The notes under the pieces: generated by a model
Seen by the model: only the letters and a program-made list of their open reading frames with translations
The model's database searches: none
Told to the model about the DNA's origin: nothing
Program-made: the position numbers and the translations under genes
NCBI GenBank assembly: GCA_003427395.1
Contig: BFEA01000112.1
Location: forward strand, 969,746-990,320
Reading direction: 5' to 3'
From: Chara braunii
Lineage: Eukaryota > Streptophyta > Charophyceae > Charales > Characeae
DNA: 20,575 nt
Shown here: positions 10,401 through 17,189 of the stretch, piece by piece
Layout: every line of letters begins with the position of its first letter
Numbering within the stretch: the stretch's first letter is position 1

Positions 10401-13400
10401 AAGACGGTAATAGGAAGCCATTGCTTGAAATAGAAGATTGGAAGACATACTCACCGCACGATTCTGAGCTACAATCCCATAAATTAAGGCGTCAACAGAT
10501 ATACCCTCGACGGTGCAATAGGCCTGTAACAACACAACAGTCAACGAAACAATACACCAGCCACAAAAGGAGTCAGAAGACAGACCTCCCACACTCAAAT
10601 CCTTCACAGCAAAGGCAGCCTCTACACTTTAGACCATAGCAACCAAACAGCACATACAGCACCTACCGCTCCAGTGAGCACACTCAGACAAGACCAAAAG
10701 CCGGACCATAACAAACTCCCGCAAAATCGTTGTTCACCAATCCGACCAAACACTTTTGCAGGGATAAGAAACGCGAAGGACAAGGAGTGAAGTTCTGCAT
10801 ACCTCAGTCCGATTGTGACCATTCACACGGAAAACAGACTTCAATAGCTCCCCGTTCTGCACATCACACACACAACAAACACACCCACACACACACACAC
10901 ACACACACCCACACACACACACACACACAGAGGCACAAGCCCATTCACAAGTAAGCATATATGCTGAATGCGTATTGCAAACACACGCTTTAGAAATACA
11001 ATCCTGGAAATGCTGCAGTAACCCTGTTCAGAAGTAGTCTGGGGCCCAGAACTCAGCCCCAGGCAACGCAGACCAAACTTGGTCTGCGCTGGGCTGTGTG
11101 ACCAGGACACGCCCAGGTCTGAGTCTGTCGCGTTTGGCTGTGTGACCAAACGCTGCACCCAGGAAAGTCAAGGGTCAAAGTCAACTGTAGAGTCAAAGGT
11201 ACCGCGCCCAGGCCCTTGGTTGGATACTCACTTGTTGTGCACAGGTACCCAGACAAGCATCCAGGCCGAAGGGAATTCAGTTTCAGGCCAATCTGGGCCT
11301 TGGTTTGCATCAAGATCTGGACGGCTAAAGGTTGCAGCATCCGGGGTCCAGACCCCGAGTCAACGCTACTTAAGCGTTGACCTCCCTGGCTTTGACATTC
11401 ATTCTGTCTTGCGTTGATGTTGACTTCACGCATTGACTTCAATGCTGGCTCGACGCTGCGACGCTGGCATTGTGATTCGGCGAGGCGCTGCTGGTCCAGC
11501 ATGGTGGCTGGCTTGCACCTGTCTTCTTGGCATGCTGATGTGGCAGCTGCCATGCGCTGTCGCTGATGTGGCTGCTGCCACGTGTGTCATTGGCTGACGT
11601 GGCTGCTGCCACGTGTTCTTCTGTTCACTGACGAAGCGAAGCTACGTGACTTGTATTGCTGTCTTCTTGGCATACTGATGTGGCAGCTGCCATGCACTGT
11701 CGCTGATGTGGCTGCTGCCACGTGTGTCATTGGCTGACGTGGCTGCTGCCACGTGTTCTTCTGTTCGCTGACGAAGCGAAGCTACGTGACTTGTATTGCT
11801 GTTCTGATTATCGTCATTCGGGAGGAGATCGGGACTGTGTAGAGATCGTGGATACGTACCTGGTTGTCTTCATGCCGACATTGCTCCAGCGTTGATGAGG
11901 GACTGATTAGACGTGCCACGTGGCACATTGAGGTTACTTCGGATACTCGTTCAGACTATTGATTATTGAGGTGGTGATTGAGGAGGGAGCCCGAAGCAGG
12001 AGTGGGCCTTTTTATTTCCTCTCCTTTGTCTAATCTCCCTCCTCTCTCCTTCGTCTGTGTATGATTATCTCATCTCATTCTGTCTGGACACGATTTTGAC
12101 TATTGATAATCATCAGCTGGTTGACATTCATTGTTGACGACTGTCTTCACGATCTGGGTTCATTGCAATGCAATCTCCACACCACTAAAAGGCACACAGT
12201 TTAACAAAAGTGTCGCACAGGTGTATCGTCAACAGCACAAGATCCCCCATCTAGAAACAAAACACAGATAAGAAAGATGACGAAGAAAAGGGAAAGAAGA
12301 AAGAACAAAAAAAGAGGTGGTTGCATTGACTTGCAAAAAGAAAGTTGCAGACACAAGCCTCAAAACAACACTTTAAATGCCCAGCGTAAACTTCCCATTG
12401 GAATCATTTCCACACTGCAAAAGGCAGAATTCAGTTTGGATGGGCCTGAAGCACATTTGCTAATGGCATGTAGAGGTACTCCGTCGGAATCATTTCCACA
12501 CTGCAAAAACAGAACCACGCAACCACAAGATGGCCATGCAGTCCATTCATGAGACGGCCACGCAGCCACAGGAGGACTACCGTCTTCACCCGAATAGACG
12601 CCCGGTAATTATGGCCGTATGTGAACTGGGAGCTGCACACAATCAACCGACGGTAGCCTAACAGTGACAGAAAACAAAGTAAAAGATTTTATTGTTTTTT
12701 ACAAGGTGAAAACCACAGAGTATCACAGAAGTTGAAGAATCAGTCACACTGTTGTTTCGTTCTTTCCTTTTTTTCAATGGGACAATGCTCTGGTAATCAG
12801 CCACACCTACCTTTAGCCCTTCAGCAATTCGGGATGGCTCCCAATGTTCAGGAAACTTCTTCTTTCCTCCCTTTTGCTGTCTTCCCTTGTAGGGGACGCT
12901 TTCTGTGGCAGACTCCGTACACTTCATCGAAAAGCTGTTAGATCGCCACCCACCTTTCGTCGGCGAATCAGTATCGAAAGCAACCTGCCTACCCTTGGCT
13001 AATGGAGAGGAGTAGCTTCTTGAGAGGCTCGTCTGAAACGGTCCCAGTCTCTGCGGAGATCCGGTGGATTGCACGGGACCCATGCCAGGACTGCCAGGCA
13101 GGCTAGCAGGGTTTTGACCGGATCCCGGGTCCAGCGATGGACAAGTTCCTGCCTTCAGTCCCCCATTCCCACCCCCCCTCCGTTTGCCCCCCTGACGGCC
13201 ACGATTTCCATTATTGCCATTCCCCCCTAAATCACCTGCCACTACAACTACACTTCCTTCCTCGTACTTTCCGGAATCTGTCTTCCCCAGAAGCTTCGTA
13301 TTACTCCTTTTGGAATATTGCTTGGAACCACCTCCTCCACCCCCTGCACCTCTCAAGTCTAGAGAGGGCGGCGACCCTGCTTTTCCATTTCCTCCCCCTC

Positions 13401-13746
13401 TTGGCTCCGAAGATGGGGGCGAGCCGACTTTCCCATTTCCACCTTGCCGCAGCTTGCGCGGCGGCATTCCGCAGGCAGGCGAAGAGAAGACTGTTCTCTC
13501 CTTCTCCTCTGTTGCTACATTCCCTCCTCCTCCTCTCTCCTTATCCTCTGCCGCCGAAGCCTGCAACACTGCAGCAGAACCAAGGATCAAGCTTGCACCA
13601 GGCAAGGGCATTCTGCTAGGGCTTGGAATTTCCACAAACTCTTCTGAAGAACTTCCTTCTCTCGTTGAGGTTGAACACTCCGTTTGGACCGAAAGTGGTG
13701 CCTTCCCACCAGCCTCCGTTTTCCACACCCTACCTGCTGACCCCAT
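4386..13746 (-). CDS. DIS3L2: DIS3L2-type 3'-5' exoribonuclease (plant SOV family), five exons, 3' end not found
   Basis: An RNase II/RNB-family exonuclease that degrades RNA from the 3' end in the cytoplasm, preferring oligouridylated substrates in characterised DIS3L2 enzymes; the plant orthologue is SUPPRESSOR OF VARICOSE. Proposed join: 13746-12811, 10856-10803, 10523-10455, 8991-6604, 4457-4386. All introns are GT-AG and every junction is phase 0; introns are 1954, 279, 1463 and 2146 bp. The joined 1173 residues give a low-complexity N-terminus with no PIN domain (hence DIS3L2, not DIS3), CSD1, CSD2, RNB and the first part of S1. The start is the first ATG after an in-frame stop at 13785-13783. 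The remainder of S1 and the stop codon are missing: either in unrecognised small exons below 4385, or lost. Introns carry foldback transposons, tandem repeats and a G-box/W-box array. Confidence 0.9.
4907..4926. repeat. Homopolymer G20
   Basis: Twenty consecutive G, preceded by GAGGGA. It can form a G-quadruplex on the + strand and is a C20 run in the DIS3L2 pre-mRNA. The exact length is uncertain because such runs sequence poorly. Confidence 0.9.
6005..6168. repeat. AGGAAGAAT 9-bp minisatellite in intron 4
   Basis: Two blocks (about 6005-6034 and 6075-6168) of AGGAAGAAT with single-base variants, separated by unique sequence. On the DIS3L2 sense strand it reads ATTCTTCCT, a long pyrimidine-rich array about 430-600 nt into intron 4. 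Open frames here (Phe-rich on -) are repeat artefacts. Confidence 0.9.
6518..6586. repeat. Short duplication beside the exon 4 donor
   Basis: GGTACAGAAGCAT followed by TTTGTAGCAGCACTG occurs twice (about 6518-6543 and 6554-6585), the second interrupted by ACAACA, within 20 bp of the exon 4 donor. Confidence 0.8.
6604..8991 (-). CDS. DIS3L2: DIS3L2 exon 4 (CSD1 end, CSD2 and catalytic RNB domain)
   Basis: The main catalytic exon, 796 codons with no interruption. Exon numbering: MDGDVVAVKL (1-10) closes CSD1 after QNRA of exon 3. Residues 30-190 form an acidic, family-variable linker. CSD2 covers about 195-325, and RNB about 345-690. Catalytic site: IDPPTARDLDD at 357-367, with all four conserved Asp (358, 364, 366, 367). 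Also seen: HIGVHIADVSYFV (380-392), EQVEANFLVEEFMLLAN (548-564) and HFTSPIRRYPD (671-681) with the conserved Arg pair. CFTGLN (728) and CNER (770) follow as in plant SOV. The acceptor is TTCGCCAG ending at 8992; the donor is AAG/GTGTGTA beginning at 6603. The ATG at 8991 is an internal codon, not the start. The last four residues of the open frame are intron read-through. Confidence 0.96.
9526..9813. repeat. 144-bp tandem duplication in intron 3
   Basis: CCTTCAGCCATTACAAGAAA begins at 9539 and again at 9683. Both copies continue through GATCAGGTGCCCCA and GCATACTCGCACTATC to TTTCTGAGG. Divergence is visible throughout, so the duplication is not very recent. Confidence 0.9.
9856..9944. mobile_element. 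Degenerate foldback element, TA-flanked family B
   Basis: The left arm CTTCCTTCACCGG ... CGGTCATTATTG and the right arm TTCGGGTGAAGAAGG resemble the family termini (CCGTCTTCACCCGAATAGAA and its complement) with several mismatches. It follows a TA at 9854-9855. Confidence 0.5.
10297..10407. mobile_element. Foldback MITE, TA-flanked family B, copy in intron 3
   Basis: 111 bp, left end CCGTCTTCACCCGAAT, right end ATTCAGGTGAAGACGG, flanked by TA at 10295-10296 and 10408-10409. The interior includes GATGCAGCGATAATGACC, shared with other copies. The TA duplication and inverted ends suggest mobilisation by a Tc1/mariner-like transposase; no transposase is encoded here. Confidence 0.85.
10455..10523 (-). 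CDS. DIS3L2: DIS3L2 exon 3 (cold-shock domain 1)
   Basis: 69 nt, 23 codons: AYCTVEGISVDALIYG followed by IVAQNRA, matching the CSD1 strand of plant SOV (A-Y-C-x-I-D-G-V-x-x-D-x-L-I). The acceptor is TTGTGTTGTTACAG ending at 10524; the donor is GCG/GTGAGT beginning at 10454. Phase 0 at both ends. Confidence 0.92.
10803..10856 (-). CDS. DIS3L2: DIS3L2 exon 2 (mini-exon, cold-shock domain 1)
   Basis: 54 nt, 18 codons, NGELLKSVFRVNGHNRTE, corresponding to the K-G-E-x-x-K-A-x-F-R-V-N-x-x-N-R strand of CSD1. The acceptor is GATGTGCAG ending at 10857, preceded by a long (TG)n tract instead of a normal pyrimidine tract; the donor is GAG/GTATGC beginning at 10802. Phase 0 at both ends, so skipping would keep the frame. 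Confidence 0.88.
10868..10929. repeat. (CA)n/(TG)n microsatellite at the exon 2 acceptor
   Basis: A nearly pure CA repeat with a few CCA interruptions. On the DIS3L2 sense strand it is (TG)n ending about 10 nt before the AG of exon 2. Confidence 0.93.
11166..11438. promoter_or_regulatory. Cluster of eight W-box cores with two hairpins
   Basis: TTGACY, on either strand, occurs at 11166, 11173, 11179, 11191, 11358, 11377, 11420 and 11433. TTGACC/T is the WRKY binding core in plants. Two perfect inverted repeats sit inside: GGGGTC/GACCCC (11343-11356) and GTCAACGCT/AGCGTTGAC (11359-11381), the second built around W-box cores. Regulatory activity is inferred only. Confidence 0.45.
11521..11800. 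repeat. 140-bp tandem duplication carrying G-box/ABRE motifs
   Basis: The copies at 11521-11660 and 11661-11800 differ at about three bases. Each contains CCACGTGT (core at 11578 and 11718) and the near-palindrome ACGTGGCTGCTGCCACGT (11597-11614 and 11737-11754), two opposed ACGTGG cores, plus TGACG words. A perfect 14-bp palindrome GTGCCACGTGGCAC follows at 11913-11926. These match plant bZIP/bHLH G-box and ABRE cores. Confidence 0.93.
12401..12509. repeat. Short direct repeat pair in intron 1
   Basis: GGAATCATTTCCACACTGCA occurs near 12401 and again near 12487, 86 bp apart, in non-coding DNA. Confidence 0.85.
12580..12653. mobile_element. Foldback MITE, TA-flanked family B, shortened copy in intron 1
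   Basis: The left end CCGTCTTCACCCGAATAGA is intact after TA (12578-12579); the right end is only CGACGG before TA (12654-12655). At 74 bp it looks like an internally deleted member. Confidence 0.75.
12811..13746 (-). CDS. DIS3L2: DIS3L2 exon 1 (N-terminal low-complexity region and start of CSD1)
   Basis: 312 codons. Residues 1-290 are rich in Gly, Ser, Pro, Asn and Lys with imperfect repeats (GGNGKVGSPPS, GGGNGKAGSPPS) and basic patches such as QGGKRRGGGNGG; plant SOV N-termini are also long and disordered. The end, KKKFPEHWEPSRIAEGLK, matches the conserved F-x-x-H-W-S-x-x-x-V-x-x-A-L motif that opens CSD1. The donor AAG/GTAGGT begins at 12810; the open frame continues into the intron to 12658. 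The start is the ATG at 13746-13744, since the frame above has no ATG before a stop at 13785-13783. The pyrimidine-rich stretch just upstream could instead be an intron acceptor, in which case the true start lies further up. Confidence 0.85.
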
Positions 13747-14280
13747 CCACAAACAAAAACAAAGCGAAAAACAAAGAACGGGTCAGGAACAAACGCATAC
13801 AGATTATTATTCCAGAATGCAAAAGAGAGTTGGAATAACAGTTCCGTGTCTGAAGTCACGGAAGTTTTGAATCTTTTGACATTCATTTGCGTCTGCATAA
13901 AGAACGCAAAAGAGAGAGAGAGAGAGTGGGAATATAGATCGACCTATTCTCGCACAAGGACTGCAGGGAACATCTATTGTCTAAACAAACAGGAAAAAAA
14001 GGCAGGGAACAAGGAAGAGAACAAAAAAAAGGGACATAGAAGAGAAAAACGGATAGGAAAAAAACACACATAAGCAGATAATTGACAACCGGGAGCGAAT
14101 CCCAAAAAGAGAAAAAGCAATGAAGAGCATCATGACAAGCTGGAAAAAAAGTAGCAGGTCCCGGAAGAGCAAAAAATGCGCGAGCACTATATAAAAATGC
14201 GCAACGTGACTATGTGCGACTCAAACGGAAGAGACCAACACTCTGCAGCGGTCCCCACTTGCCTTCACTCCCAGTACATT
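13747..14280. other. Upstream flank/5' region of DIS3L2
   Basis: Purine-rich on +, with GA and poly-A runs. A TATA-like CTATATAAAA lies at about 14189-14198 on the + strand, but no convincing + gene follows it. No clear - strand TATA box was seen for DIS3L2. Confidence 0.5.
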
Positions 14281-14930
14281 TACTGGTTAAAGCGGTCCCA
14301 GTGATCCCAGCAGTTCCACTGGTGCCAGCAGTTCCAGTGATCCCAGAAGTTCCACTGGTGCCAGCAGTTCCAGTGTTCCCGGAAGTTCCAGTGTTCCCAG
14401 CAGTTCCAGTGTTCCCGGAAGTTCCAGTGTTCCCGGAAGTTCCAGCAGGACCAGCGTGAGCACTCTGCGAACTGGTCAAAACGGTCCAAGTGGTCCCAGC
14501 AGTTCCAGCCATCCCAGTGAGAACCACTCTGAACTGGTCAAAGCGGTCCCAGTGGTCCCGGAAGTTCCAGTGTTCCCAGCAGTTCAAGTTTTCCCAGCAG
14601 TTCCAGTTTTCCCAGCAGTTCCAGTGTTACCGGAAGTTCTAGTGTTCCCGGAAGTTCCAGTGTTCCCGGAAGAACTGGTCAGAACGGTCCAAGTGGTCCC
14701 AGCAGTTCCAGCGATCCCAGTGAGAGCCACTCTGAACTGGTCAAAGCGGTCCCAGTGGCCCCAGCAGTTTCGGTGATCCCAACAGTTCCAATGATCGCAG
14801 TGAGGCCACTCGTAATGCCCTGTGGTCCAAGTGCTCCAGTGGTTCCACAGTCCTTCACTCCCAGAGGTCTCAGTGGTCCCGGAGGTGGCAATGGTCCCAG
14901 TGCTCCCTGAGGTCCCACAGTGAACTGTAG
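14281..14930. repeat. 9-bp/18-bp minisatellite (CCAGNRGTT units)
   Basis: Long runs of 9-bp units such as CCAGCAGTT, CCAGTGATC and CCAGTGTTC, organised into an 18-bp higher-order unit AGTTCCAGTGTTCCCGGA. Because the unit is a multiple of three, frames stay open on both strands: Pro-Val-rich on + and Gly-Thr-rich (collagen-like GTx) on -. Spacers with CTGGTCAAAACGGTCC-type sequence recur. No start, domain or splice context supports a gene. Confidence 0.92.
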
Positions 14931-15123
14931 GTCGCAACAACATCATGTCATCCCTGTGCTCCCCTTTTTTTTTTTCAATTCTGTAAATGTTGCTCTGTCT
15001 GAAGTTCTGAGCCATCCACGTGCAAGATAGGAAATTGCACTTTGCAAAATGGGAACAACTTCGCTCCTGCTATTCTCTTCTGTTGCCTGTTCTACTTCCT
15101 CCCTCTCTTTCTTTCAGTCATAA

Positions 15124-15269
15124 GGCCTCGTTCCACTACTCACCAAACGTGCAAAATGAGAATGAATCTTCCCTTAGAACACGGGAGGATACATGTGGTG
15201 AGCAGTGGAGCGAGGCCCNCTTCCCTTAGAACACGGGAGGATACATGTGGTGAGCAGTGGAGCGAGGCC
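15124..15269. mobile_element. Foldback MITE, family A (GGCCTCG ends), copy 1, distorted by an assembly join
   Basis: The left end GGCCTCGTTCCACTACTCACC and right end GGTGAGCAGTGGAGCGAGGCC are inverted copies of each other, flanked by CATAA at 15119-15123 and 15270-15274. The interior is expanded by a 51-bp exact repeat around N15219. Without it the element would be about 94 bp. Confidence 0.78.
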
Positions 15270-15270
15270 C
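15168..15270. repeat. Exact 51-bp duplication around a single N
   Basis: 15168-15218 and 15220-15270 are identical; position 15219 is N. This is typical of two contig ends with an undetected overlap joined by a minimal gap. Confidence 0.93.
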
Positions 15271-15340
15271 ATAAACTGTTCTAGATGCTTAAGCATGACA
15301 AGCAAACGAACTGACACCCTCCAGAATAGATGGGCCAAGA

Positions 15341-15371
15341 GTTGGTGTGTGTGTGTGTGTGTGTGTGTGTT
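15341..15371. repeat. (GT)n microsatellite
   Basis: About 15 uninterrupted GT units, roughly 35 bp upstream of U6 copy 2. Confidence 0.95.
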
Positions 15372-15394
15372 GTCATATTCGCTATACACTAAAC

Positions 15395-15549
15395 GAAACC
15401 ATGAGTCCTTCGGGACATCCGTTAAAAATTGTAACGATACAGAGAAGATAAGCATGGCCCCTGCGCAAGGATGACACGCATAAATCGAAAAATGCTCCAA
15501 ATTTTTTAAAAAGAACAAAAAAGAACAAAAAGAAAGAAAGAAACCATGA
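15395..15549 (+). ncRNA. U6: U6 snRNA retrocopy 2 (most intact) with A-rich tail and target-site duplication
   Basis: 15405-15503 is a full-length U6-like sequence ending in a TTTTTT run: GTCCTTCGGGACATCC 5' stem, GATACAGAGAAGAT (ACAGAGA box intact), AGC triad kept in ATAAGCATGG, GCGCAAGGATGACACGC, and AAATCGAAAAATG. Differences from plant consensus include ATTGTAACG for ATTGGAACG and ATAAGC for ATTAGC. An A-rich tail of AAAGAAC units (15508-15539) follows. GAAACCATGA at 15395-15404 is repeated exactly at 15540-15549, a target-site duplication. No clear plant U6 upstream element was seen; TATA in GCTATACAC is about 20 nt upstream. Probably a retropseudogene, but the only copy with catalytic boxes intact. 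Confidence 0.85.
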
Positions 15550-15594
15550 CTGTGCCAGACTGTTTCCTCGGACTTTCACCGACTCATCAGGAGG

Positions 15595-15607
15595 ATGTGT
15601 GTGCGTG

Positions 15608-15647
<40 letters not shown>

Positions 15648-15660
15648 TGTGTGTGTGTGG
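15595..15660. repeat. (GT)n microsatellite
   Basis: A GT dinucleotide run with a few GC and TT interruptions, ending in a G-rich stretch. Confidence 0.95.
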
Positions 15661-15758
15661 GTTGGGGGAGGGGGCGGGAACGGGGACAATTTCTCAGTCA
15701 AGGACACATGGCTCCCCATCAAGCTGCCCTTGATGTGCGGCACATCTCCACCGTACTA

Positions 15759-15863
15759 CCGTCTTCCCCCGAATAGAACGCCCGGTCATTATACCTGTAT
15801 TTCGCACAACTTTCAGCCCAGATACGGCAATAATTACCGGGCGTTCTATTCGGGTGAAGACGG
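15759..15863. mobile_element. Foldback MITE, TA-flanked family B, near-perfect copy
   Basis: 105 bp. The left end CCGTCTTCCCCCGAATAGAA and right end TTCTATTCGGGTGAAGACGG are inverted repeats that extend through CGCCCGGTCATTAT / ATAATTACCGGGCG (about 35 bp arms). TA lies at both edges (15757-15758 and 15864-15865). Confidence 0.92.
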
Positions 15864-15965
15864 TAGAGTTGGCACTCCAGTGCAAGCCACGCATCATTTT
15901 ACAGCGGACAATATCAAGGCAAGAAATTTGGGAGAAGGAGGTGGTGGTAGTTTGAGACTTCGAGC

Positions 15966-16219
15966 ACCCGGTCATTGTCGCTGCATCTGGTCTAATAGTT
16001 GGCCCTAATTCATAGTCCCTCTCTGGAACACACAATGCACCCTGATCATGAACGTACACTACCGTAATAAAACGCCCGGTCATTGTTGCTGCATCTGGTC
16101 TGATAGTTGGCCCTAATACAGCTATAACGACAGGCCGTTCTATTCAGGTGAAGACGGTGGTGATCTTCCGGACGAGAGACAGTCATGATGAGGGTGCGTT
16201 CTGTTCGGGGGAAGATGGT
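15966..16219. mobile_element. Nested/tandem cluster of family B foldback elements
   Basis: The copy at 16062-16157 has a damaged left end (CCGTAATAAAACGCCCGG) and right end TTCTATTCAGGTGAAGACGG; it is followed by TG instead of TA. A partial arm CCGGTCATTGTCGCTGCATC at about 15967-16009 repeats its interior. A degenerate right arm GTTCTGTTCGGGGGAAGATGG ends near 16218. The arrangement suggests repeated insertion into, or duplication of, the same site. Confidence 0.75.
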
Positions 16220-16348
16220 ATGGGTCGGGCATTGGACATGGATTGCCACATAGACTACCAACCAAGAGCACATTAAAAAAAAAAAACGTTAACAAGCCAC
16301 GATTTAAGGAAACGAACGGGCCACTACAGCAGCGCCCAAACGTTTCTA

Positions 16349-16463
16349 CTCGCTGCACTACTCTTGAAATGCACAAAAGACAAAAATCATGTCGCTGTAT
16401 CTTTCCATGTTCTAGCGGAAGATTCACTCTCGTTTTGCACCTTTCAAGAGTAGTGCAGCGAGG
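16349..16463. mobile_element. Foldback MITE, family A, copy 2
   Basis: 115 bp with arms CTCGCTGCACTACTCTTGAA and TTTCAAGAGTAGTGCAGCGAG; the interior GATTCACTC and ATCTTTCCATG is the complement of the interior of other family members. Confidence 0.85.
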
Positions 16464-16582
16464 CCCATAGTCTGAACTCCGTGGCGACACGAAGGAGGAA
16501 GGCCTCGGCTGAAATGATGTTCAAAGTTTATTTCAATTAACACAAATGTGTCGCGACCTGCACGAATATATATATATATATC

Positions 16583-16714
16583 GTCACAAACAGAACTGCC
16601 CGGTAAACCGTAGGCAGAGAGAGAGAAGAGGACGACAAACGAGGGGCTGTGACAAACTGTTTATATATCGTCAAACAGAACTCTGCCCGGTAAACCGTCG
16701 CCAGAGAGGGAGAA
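16583..16714 (+). repeat. Dispersed repeat family C, right copy (two tandem heads)
   Basis: Two copies of TATATCGTCA(CA)AACAGAACT...GCCCGGTAAACCG, at about 16579 and 16665, the first followed by GACGACAAACGAGGGGCTGT. It matches the - strand of 155-229. Confidence 0.8.
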
Positions 16715-16720
16715 TATATC

Positions 16721-16845
16721 ATTTTTATTTTTATTTTTATTTTTTTCTCTCTCAATCCACCTATGTACTCTTCTTTCCCATCTATCTTTTATTTTTATTA
16801 TTATTTTTATTTATTTATTTTATTTTATTTTATTTTTTTCCTCTC
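16721..16845. repeat. T-rich (TTTTA)n tracts
   Basis: Imperfect ATTTTT/TTTTA runs interrupted by CTCTCT and unique words. Low-complexity DNA without coding value. Confidence 0.85.
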
Positions 16846-16940
16846 TCGCTAGTCTATGTATGCATAGTGCGGGAAAGATCAACCAACCCGGATCTCTCCC
16901 CAGCCACGGGAGTGGTGCGAGGGGAAGGTTTCCACCACAG

Positions 16941-17165
16941 GAGTGATGCGAGAGCAGGGCTGTATCAGCCCCTCATCGCGGTAATGAGGGGTGGGCAGGC
17001 ACTGCCGATGAGTGGTGCGAGAGCAAGGCCGTATCAGCCTCTCATCACGGTGATGCGGGGTGGGCAGGCATATTCCCGATGGGGGAAAGTTGTGGTGCAA
17101 AAGCGAGACTGTACCAGCCCCTCGTCACGGCGATGCGCGGTGGGCAGGCATTACCGATGGGGGAA
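16941..17165. repeat. Tandem array of three 69-82 bp units
   Basis: Units begin near 16941, 17010 and 17092. Each contains GTGRTGCGAGAGCA (or a variant), GTATCAGCC, CTCATC-CGG-GATG and GGTGGGCAGGCA, ending around CCGATGGGGGAAA. A partial unit lies at 16905-16935. Non-coding; identity unknown. Confidence 0.88.
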
Positions 17166-17189
17166 ACCGGCGGCGCTAGGTAAAGAATT

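Larger units (their letters stand above)
8992..10454 (-). other. DIS3L2 intron 3
   Basis: A 1463-bp intron holding a 144-bp tandem duplication (9526-9813), one degenerate and one clear TA-flanked foldback element (9856-9944, 10297-10407). A short + open frame from 9262 has no known motif. Confidence 0.82.
10857..12810 (-). other. DIS3L2 intron 1
   Basis: A 1954-bp intron with donor AAG/GTAGGT at 12810. It contains a TA-flanked foldback element (12580-12653), a duplicated 22-bp word (12401 and 12487), a W-box-rich block (11166-11438), the 140-bp G-box tandem duplication (11521-11800) and the (TG)n tract. The 166-codon - frame at 11053-11553 has no recognisable domain. Confidence 0.85.

Noticed and set aside
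11053-11553. 166-codon - frame in intron 1 as part of DIS3L2
   Set aside because: No similarity to the family; the cold-shock domain joins cleanly from exon 1 (12811) to exon 2 (10856), and the frame runs through W-box-rich repeats.
14189-14220. TATA-box promoter for a + strand gene
   Set aside because: CTATATAAAA is followed only by short frames leading into a minisatellite; no gene downstream.
14210-15015. Collagen-like or Pro-Val structural protein gene
   Set aside because: Open frames on both strands come from a 9-bp unit; no domain, no splice context, frames differ between blocks.
15341-15660. CRISPR-like or satellite array
   Set aside because: These are simple GT microsatellites separated by a U6 retrocopy; no spacer-repeat structure.
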